From: Apiotrichum sp. Y4204
Lineage: Eukaryota; Basidiomycota; Tremellomycetes; Trichosporonales; Trichosporonaceae
Assembly: GCA_025531455.1 (NCBI GenBank)
Contig: JAMYHL010000118.1
Coordinates: 58,888 to 122,887 of the forward strand
Direction of reading: 5' to 3'
DNA length: 64,000 nt
Both the position numbers and the translations under genes were made by a program. Below the pieces are notes generated by a model that saw only the letters and a program-made list of their open reading frames with translations, searched no databases and was not told the DNA's origin. Below, piece after piece: positions 57,865-64,000 of the stretch; the first letter of the stretch is position 1, and every line of letters starts with the position of its first letter.

Positions 57865-59513
57865 ATGCTCGTTTCGCAAATCGTCGCTGCGGCTTTCATC
57901 TCCGTGGCTGCCGCTGCACCCGTCGCGCAGAACGGCAACGACAGCAATGTTCTGAATCTGGTGCAGGTGGCACCTCCAGAAACAGGTTCTAAGACGCCGT
58001 CGCCGACCTCGAACGACAACCCTGTCTCTGCCTCCCAAGCACCCACATCCTCGACGTCGGGTTCGGAGGCCGGCCCAACTGCCGAAGTGTCTTCCGCTGC
58101 CACTTCCGTTTCCGAGACTGACAATGATGTGGAAGTAACCGAGTCAGCAGGAGCACCTTCTGGGTCGGACTCAAAGTCGCCCACAAAGACCATCGCACCC
58201 CCTGGGGACAGCACCATCACTGCCACCAAGTTCCCGTACGACACTGAGAAGATCCGTGGTGTAAATATCGGTGGTGTGAGTAATACAACAACATGAGTTG
58301 GCCAGTGCTTACAACAGTGGCTCCTTCTCGAGGGATTCATCACCCCATCACTTTTCGACGAGACTGGCAACGAGAAGGTGATCGACGAATACACCTTCAC
58401 CAAGCTGCAAGACAAGGCCACCGCTGAAGCCGCGCTCAAGAAACATTGGGACACCTTTATCACGGAGCAGGATGTCGCTGATATCGCGGCGGCGGGACTC
58501 AACCACGTCCGCATTCCCATTGGCTACGTGAGTACTAGATAAGTGAGTTAAAGAACTGACATGTCTAGTGGGCGTACGACTTGCTGCCCAACGAGACGTA
58601 CATTGGCGGACAGGACGAGTACCTTGAAAAGGCTATTGGCTGGTGCAAGACCCATGGCATCAAGGTCCTGATCGACCTTCACGGCCTGCCAGAGTCGCAG
58701 AATGGCTTCGATAACTCCGGCCAGACCGGCGACACCAACTGGCCCAACAAGGCCGAGAACATTCAACGTTCGGTCGACGTGATTGGCAAAATTGCTCAGA
58801 AGTACTCGGCTCCTGAATTCGAAGAGACCGTCACTGCGATCAACCTCGTCAACGAGCCGGCAGGTTTCCGGGGCCAAAACGTCGTCGACGCCACCAAGCA
58901 GTTCTATCTCGAGGCGTACCAGAAGGCACGGTATCCTTGGGAAGCTAAGGCAGACGAGAGCAGTTTCCTGATCGTGCTCGCCGACGCGTTCGTCGACTGG
59001 TCCAACTGGGACGAGAGCTTCATGCCTAAAAACACCTTTGTCAACATTGCGATGGACACGCATTACTACCAGATCTTCCAGGATGACATGGTCGCGTGGA
59101 GCCCGGAGCAGCACCTCAAGGAGGCGTGCAGTCTCCGCGGCAAGATGCAGGGATCGCCTCGGCCCGTCATGGCGGGCGAATGGAGTGTCGCCATCACCGA
59201 CTGCGCCAAGTATCTCAACGGCCGTGGCAAGGGCGCCCGCTTTGAGGGCACGTTCTCCGCCGAGTCCAAGCACATCGGCAACTGCTCCGACTTTACTGGT
59301 GACGGATCAAGCTTCAGCGAGGAGTACAAGGAAACTTTGGCCAAGTACTTTGGCATCCAGAGCATGATCGCCGAGGAGACCGGCATGGGATGGCTGTACT
59401 GGACGTGGAAGACTGAGAGCGCCGCCGAGTGGAGCTATAAGCGTGGTAGGGAGTTGGGCTGGATTCCCAAGAGGGCAGGCGACCACAAGTATTCTCTCGA
59501 TGAGTTCTGCTAG
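57865..59513 (+). CDS. Secreted GH5 exo-beta-1,3-glucanase (glucan 1,3-beta-glucosidase)
   Basis: Three exons (57865-58275, 58318-58527, 58569-59513) encode 521 residues. A signal peptide is clear (MLVSQIVAAAFISVAAAAPV). Then comes a Ser/Thr/Pro-rich, probably O-glycosylated stretch to about residue 125. The catalytic domain begins at RGVNIGGWLLLEGFITPSLF, the Exg1 signature. It has HVRIPIGYWAY, VLIDLHGLPESQNGFDNSG (read across), the acid/base Glu in INLVNEP, and the nucleophile Glu in MAGEWSVAITD. YLYW-type WLYWTWKTE follows near the end. The enzyme trims cell-wall beta-1,3-glucan. There is no C-terminal GPI-type hydrophobic tail, so it is likely released or wall-bound. Confidence 0.93.
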
Positions 59514-59782
59514 ACGTACTGTACTTCAGTGATATCTGGTGGAGCTGTATACCATCCCTGACCCACACGTCGCTCTCAACCCACATCGTGAACAGTTTTG
59601 TATCTCTCTAAGGACTATTTATGCAGCAAGCCTGTAGCACATGCAACTATATCATAGCAACTTTTGCGACGAACAGTAGCTGATGTGGATGACCCCTTCC
59701 ATCATGTGCTGTTCTTCAGCCATCTCGTATCCATCGGGCTCTGAGTGATAGGCCCTATAATGCATCTGCTTTCCCAATACGT

Positions 59783-61465
59783 CTAATAGTAGCTCCCCTT
59801 CCCAGCATAGTTCGCCACATCTTCCCTAGCCGCGGTCTCATGCTCCACGGGGCTTCCGCTCCTGCTCCTCCCGGACGGCGAGAGCCTCGGCTTGGGCGGC
59901 GTGAACGGCTTAGCCGAAAAGATCGGTCGTCCAGGTGGGAGCATCAGCGAGCCAGACGAGGGGACCGGCTGGAACGTGACCTGACAGTCAGCTTGTAAAA
60001 CCAAAGACACCAAAGCTCACAGTATCGTTCATCTTCTTGTACGAGGCAATCCACGCCTCGGCGTCAGCAGCCTCGCGTTCGATCCTGCCCTGCCGTGCGC
60101 GCCGCGCCTCCTTCCTCCGCTCGACGGACTTGCCGATCCCCAGTCCCTTCATTTTATCCGCGACCTTGCCATCCTCAAGCTCGGCCAGGCGCGCACGGCA
60201 CTCGGTGATCCAAGCGAGCGCCTCGCCAACGCGCGGCGGCTTGCCGTTCTCCCCCGCGTCCACACCAAGCCACTTGTACCCCAGCGCCGAGGAGAGGAGC
60301 GACTCTTTGCGGAGGTAACGTTTCAACTCGGGAATGACATCGCTCTCGGCGGCGTCCGCGTCGAGCGCCGACCTGTCAGAGGACGATTTCTTGCCAAACA
60401 GTTTCCGGCTCGAGGAGGCTGGGTCGTGCACGCGGAAGAGCGCCGCCGCGGACGAGTACAGCGAGGACACGTAGACGTAAAGCTTGGCCAGGAGCGCGGC
60501 AGACGGGTGGTTGGCGGGTAACGGCGGCCCAGGAGGTGCAAAGAGTGCGTGGCCCAAAACTGGGAGAAGAAGACGCCGGATGGCAGTAACATGTGCGTCG
60601 GCAAGACAGAGCCTGGAGTCAGCTGGCTGTCGACCCCCAGGTGAACTCACATGCTCAGGCCCTTGAAGAACTCTGATCCTGTCTCGACAGGCCACTTGTA
60701 TTTACCCGCACGACCGCCCGCCGCCGTCCGCGGCGCGTCAAGGAGGGGTGCAACATACATGCTCGCGTAGTCCGCGACGCCGGCCGCCTGCGACAGAAGG
60801 TCAACTGCACGCGCGAGGGCCGCCGATGTCTTCTTCTCGTCCTCGGCGGTCATGTTCGGCACGCCCTTGCTCCCTGGACTCGGCTCAAAGGAGGGCAGCG
60901 AGCCGAGGATGCTGTACGCATAGTTGCTCAGACCAATGACATAAACGAAGAGCACAAAGTAGTGCTCTGCATGAATCGAGGGGAGGGGCAGCGTCGGCGG
61001 CGAGACGGTGTAGCTTGTCAAACTCGACTTCCACGGAAAGACTGTCGTCAGCCCATCGCATTGGAGGCCATGAGAGGGTATCCCGGCTTGCACGTACTGG
61101 GGTCGCCTTTGAACAAGAGGTCGTCAGTGTCGAGACACGCAATGATGCCCTGGAGGAGCGGAAGATAGACCTGGACTGCCTATCCTGTCAGTGATGCATT
61201 CGCGCGAGGTGCCAGTTGCGCCCATGCACCAAAATGCACAAAGCTGCACTAAGCTTCAAGACGCCGTCTACCGACGTACTTCTAGAACCGCAAGGGCTGA
61301 GCTTCCCTGCTCGCCAGCAGCGGCGGCGGACAGCGCGATCTGCAGCCGCGTGCGCGCAACGGTCGCGTCCGCCAGATCGGTGGTATAGCTCGATGTGCGG
61401 TCGACGAGCACGCTCGCGAATGTGACGGGTCCGGTTGTCGGATACGGAAAGAGATACGGCGCCAT
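59783..61465 (-). CDS. BRO1-domain protein, PalC/Rim23-like pH-response factor
   Basis: Five exons (61280-61465, 61098-61179, 60651-61041, 60021-60612, 59783-59980) encode 482 residues. It starts [20 protein letters not shown]1-type helical domain covers most of the length ([64 protein letters not shown]). Then come [11 protein letters not shown] and a basic region. The C-terminal ~60 residues are Pro/Ser-rich ([16 protein letters not shown]) and end GKGSYY. Size and order fit fungal PalC, which links the Rim/Pal alkaline-pH pathway to ESCRT-III at the cortex. Other short BRO1 proteins remain possible. Confidence 0.72.
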
Positions 61466-61817
61466 GAAGGAACTAGTGGAGTGTGGAGAAATGTGATGCT
61501 CCTCGACAGAAGGCAGAAGACGAAGAATGAGGTGTTTGTGCCGAGTGGACTGAGCGCCAAGACACTTCTCCGCACCAACCTGTCCCAAGGTCCTACGCGT
61601 CCACCGGGCCACCGATGACGACAGAACTCGCGCGACGGGAGCAGATAATCCAGTCCACAACCTGCAACCTGCAACCTGCAACCTGCAACCATATGCAACC
61701 ACGCAACCCACCGGCAATCTAACAATCTCTGGCACACGACATTGCTTCCACGATAAGAGAATGGACGAGATGGGAGCCAGATGCATACATGCGTACAGTA
61801 CATGCTTTAAATGTTCT
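61466..61817. other. Intergenic, PalC-like promoter and NUC1 3' flank
   Basis: 352 bp between two minus-strand genes. It holds the CCTGCAA tandem repeat at 61661-61690. Confidence 0.5.
61661..61690. repeat. CCTGCAA tandem repeat, four copies plus CC
   Basis: Perfect 7-bp tandem, about 200 bp upstream of the PalC-like start codon. Confidence 0.85.
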
Positions 61818-63265
61818 CTACTTTTGCTTGATGTTCTTGCGGGCATCGTCAAAGCGGCGGATAATAACCTGGCACTGGGTGACCGCGCAAAGCTGCCGTG
61901 ACTTCTTCTTGAGGTCCTCGTTGAACAGCTGGACACCCGCAGCACGCTCAACAGTCTCGACTGCGGTGTTAGCTATCAACTCAACCATGGTGTGGCTTAC
62001 CAGGTGTGATGAAGGTACGAAGATCAGCGCCGTCCGGAATCACGTCGTTGGGAAGAATGAAGGCGCCGAGGGCGAGCTCCTTCATGGAGTCCGGGGACGA
62101 CACCGTCTTGTCAGAGGGATTGGGCTTCTGCGGGTACGAGAAGTCCGGACGGGAAGCGAGAACGACCTTGGCAAAGTGCGTAGGAACCGAGACGTTGGGA
62201 GGGTTGCCGATAACCTCGTATGACTGCGGGTGAGCTTGATCCCATGGCTAGAGGGACATACCACACGCCACTTGCCGTCGAGGTCTTTCTTAGGCATGTA
62301 GAGAGGAATCCTGAAGGTTAGCTTATTTGTCACTTGAGTCCCACGTAGTTGTACACCTACGTGAAAACGTAGACATCCTCAAAGTTGGAGGTCAGACGAC
62401 GGCAGAAGTCCTCGACGTAGGCCCAGTCTGCAAGATGTTAGCATGCGGACATCACTTCTACTCACAGTGACGGTTAAAGCCCTCTCCAACCTGGGGAGCA
62501 ATGTTGCTGAGGTAGAAAGTCTCGTCCATCGCCTGCTGCGAGATCTTCGCGTCGGCAGCAGGGACCCTGATGGTCAGTACAGTCCTCAGTGCCGAGCGGC
62601 GTCTGTACAGCAAAACTCGGTCAATACGCACATGTGGCCGCGGTCGTAGCCCGAACGGAAGTCTTAATGTCAGCGTTATCCAAACAATGCACTCACAGTC
62701 GTTGAGCTTGGCCCGGAACAGCTCGGGGATGTCGCTGTCCTCCATGAAGGTTGACTTGGAGCGATCTGGCTTCACGTCGGCGGCGCGCGCCTGCTCCATG
62801 GGCACGGGGTTCGCACCGGGGGCAGCTGGCGGGTGACGCATCAGGCTCTGGGCCGTGAGGTGCTCCGCAGTCTGCAGTCAGCACATATTCCAGACTCGGA
62901 GACGCACCCAGGCCGGGTGCCGGTGGCGACGGTCGTAGGCCGCCATGTACGCCTGGCGCTTGATGAGGTCAAACGTCGGGCCTGGAGTCAGTTGCCGCCC
63001 GAGTGCTCCACTGCTTTCAAAATCACATACCAGGAAATCCACCAGCGAGCACGACCTGGCCACCGATCGTGGGGTGGGTGACGATACCCGTCTTCTCGCC
63101 AGCGCGCTCGGGGGGCGGTGGGAAGGGCGCACCCACCACGGTGCCGGACGGCACCGTGACGGGGACAGCCTTGGGCGGCTCGGGGCGGCGGGGAATGAAG
63201 ATTCCCGCCCCTACTCCAATGGTGAGACCTGCTGCGAAGAGCAGCGAGGGGCCGATGGTAGGCAT
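61818..63265 (-). CDS. NUC1: Mitochondrial DNA/RNA non-specific nuclease (Nuc1/endonuclease G)
   Basis: Nine exons give 365 residues: 63031-63265, 62908-62981, 62697-62871, 62632-62662, 62466-62566, 62361-62427, 62262-62310, 62001-62223, 61818-61960. The N-terminus has a hydrophobic segment (PSLLFAAGLTIGVGAGIF), fitting inner-membrane anchoring. The beta-beta-alpha metal nuclease motif DRGHMVPAAD holds the catalytic His. FYLSNIAPQ supplies the metal-binding Asn. EndoG/Nuc1 enzymes cut DNA and RNA in mitochondria and during cell death. The catalytic motif is on a 31-nt exon. Splicing is unusually dense: eight introns in 1.45 kb. All junctions keep frame. The start at 63265 is preferred to longer in-frame ones upstream. 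Confidence 0.93.
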
Positions 63266-63620
63266 CGTTGCGTTGCGGATGGTGGTGGACGATAGAGTGG
63301 TCGCAAAAAAAGTTGGAATGTGGAGGTGGCTCGGTTGTGTGGCAGAGCAGTTGTGCTGCAAGCCGAGTGGAGTGAAGTGACACACAGATACAGATCGACA
63401 ACCTTTCTCATCACATTTTCTCAAGTTATCACCACATCTTCTCACAGTCTCACCACATCTCCTCCCTTCCTCGACGCCCTTTCTTTTTGCTGAATTCTCT
63501 CCCACTTACCCTGTTCTCACTGACCCCGTTTCCACTGACTGTTTAAAATGTCAGCAAGCTTTGAGATCTCTCCTCTCAACATATCGCCTTCTGACCTTCC
63601 ATCACAATTCTCACCATACA
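63266..63620. promoter_or_regulatory. Divergent region between NUC1 and the edge gene, with an overlapping upstream frame
   Basis: 355 bp. The plus-strand part is rich in TTCTCA/CTCAC pyrimidine words. An upstream ATG at 63548 opens a 37-codon frame that ends at 63661, past the proposed start of the next gene. Confidence 0.45.
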
Positions 63621-64000
63621 ATGCCCTCCCGTCGTCCTGCCCACAGACGCCACCCAAATGAGGCTTCTAATTTGGGTTGGTCAACGATCAACGTTAAGAT
63701 CGGTGACATCGTACGCGTCCCGCTCGCGAACCACGGCAACCACGGCAACCATACGAGCCGCCGCACCACTTATGGCCTTGTCCGCTCCATAGTTCCTATT
63801 CACGTGCAGTATCTGGAGCGTGCGGAAAGAACCGTCGGTCCCGGTCCGATCCACGAGTTCTTCCTCGTTGATGGCATGTGTGCCACGCTCCGGCGACGCG
63901 ACATCTTGCAGCGCGTCCGGGTCCGGGGGTCTGTAACCCTGGTCTCTGGGTATGGTGTATGGCGACAGGCGAATACCGGCGGTTGTGACTCGTGTATCGT
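63621..64000 (+). CDS. Unknown protein, 5' part; runs off the right edge
   Basis: A frame stays open for 126 codons from ATG 63621 to the window edge. I do not recognise a family. It begins MPSRRPAHRRHPNEASN, then NVKIGDIVRVPLANHG, a small NHG repeat (NHGNHGNH), TYGLVRSIVPIHVQYLE and FFLVDGMCATLRRRDIL. Alternating hydrophobic strands and GDIVRVP look like a small beta-barrel reader or BAH-like fold, but this is only an impression. An upstream 37-codon frame starting at 63548 overlaps the start in another frame, so the true start or an early intron is uncertain. Confidence 0.45.
   Translation, partial: MPSRRPAHRRHPNEASNLGWSTINVKIGDIVRVPLANHGNHGNHTSRRTTYGLVRSIVPIHVQYLERAERTVGPGPIHEFFLVDGMCATLRRRDILQRVRVRGSVTLVSGYGVWRQANTGGCDSCI

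Overview
The window is nuclear DNA from a basidiomycete fungus, most likely a Tremellomycete of the Cryptococcus/Trichosporon kind. The evidence is dense genes cut by many very short introns (about 34-60 nt, GTRNGY...CTNAC...YAG), proteins that read as fungal, and GC-rich coding sequence. I recognise 22 conserved protein-coding genes, one small protein of unknown function and one partial unknown gene at the right edge. I found no tRNA, rRNA, transposon or CRISPR array. Gene models were built by eye: each intron was chosen so that the reading frame and family motifs join, and every multi-exon model closes to a multiple of three.

Layout, left to right. 1-5.5 kb: RNA-dependent RNA polymerase (3' part), CMC2, ZIM17, SPC25. 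6.3-11.2 kb: the NDR kinase DBF2/SID2 and ORC1, so three cell-division genes sit together (SPC25, DBF2, ORC1). 11.7-15.2 kb: a Tim44-like mitochondrial protein and the PP2A catalytic subunit. 16.5-21.4 kb: XRN1. 23.4-25.0 kb: an aromatic aminotransferase. 25.0-28.5 kb is the largest gene-poor interval. 28.5-36.6 kb: a small protein with two PKA-type sites, a Cdc11-type septin and COG3. 37.9-45.4 kb: SRP54, the PP2A-like phosphatase PPG1, a family-16 methyltransferase and ribosomal protein eL6. 45.7-56.5 kb: the ATR/Mec1 checkpoint kinase, PAF1 and an M20 peptidase. 57.9-64 kb: a secreted GH5 exo-beta-1,3-glucanase, a PalC-like BRO1 protein, the mitochondrial nuclease NUC1, and the start of an unknown gene.

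These are mostly housekeeping genes with no operon-like logic. Several divergent pairs share short intergenic regions and related roles: CMC2/ZIM17 (both mitochondrial), SPC25/DBF2 (both mitotic) and ATR/PAF1 (with a triple AGGGG motif between them). RdRP and XRN1 are the RNA silencing and decay genes of the window.

I did not find a convincing undescribed multi-gene system. The most interesting signals are in gene architecture: an XRN1 5' end broken into 4-, 11- and 10-nt coding exons; the regulatory C-terminal Phe-Leu of two PP2A-family phosphatases placed on tiny last exons; a catalytic motif on a 31-nt exon in NUC1; stop-free 3n introns in SPC25 and COG3; and a widened first cysteine pair in ZIM17.
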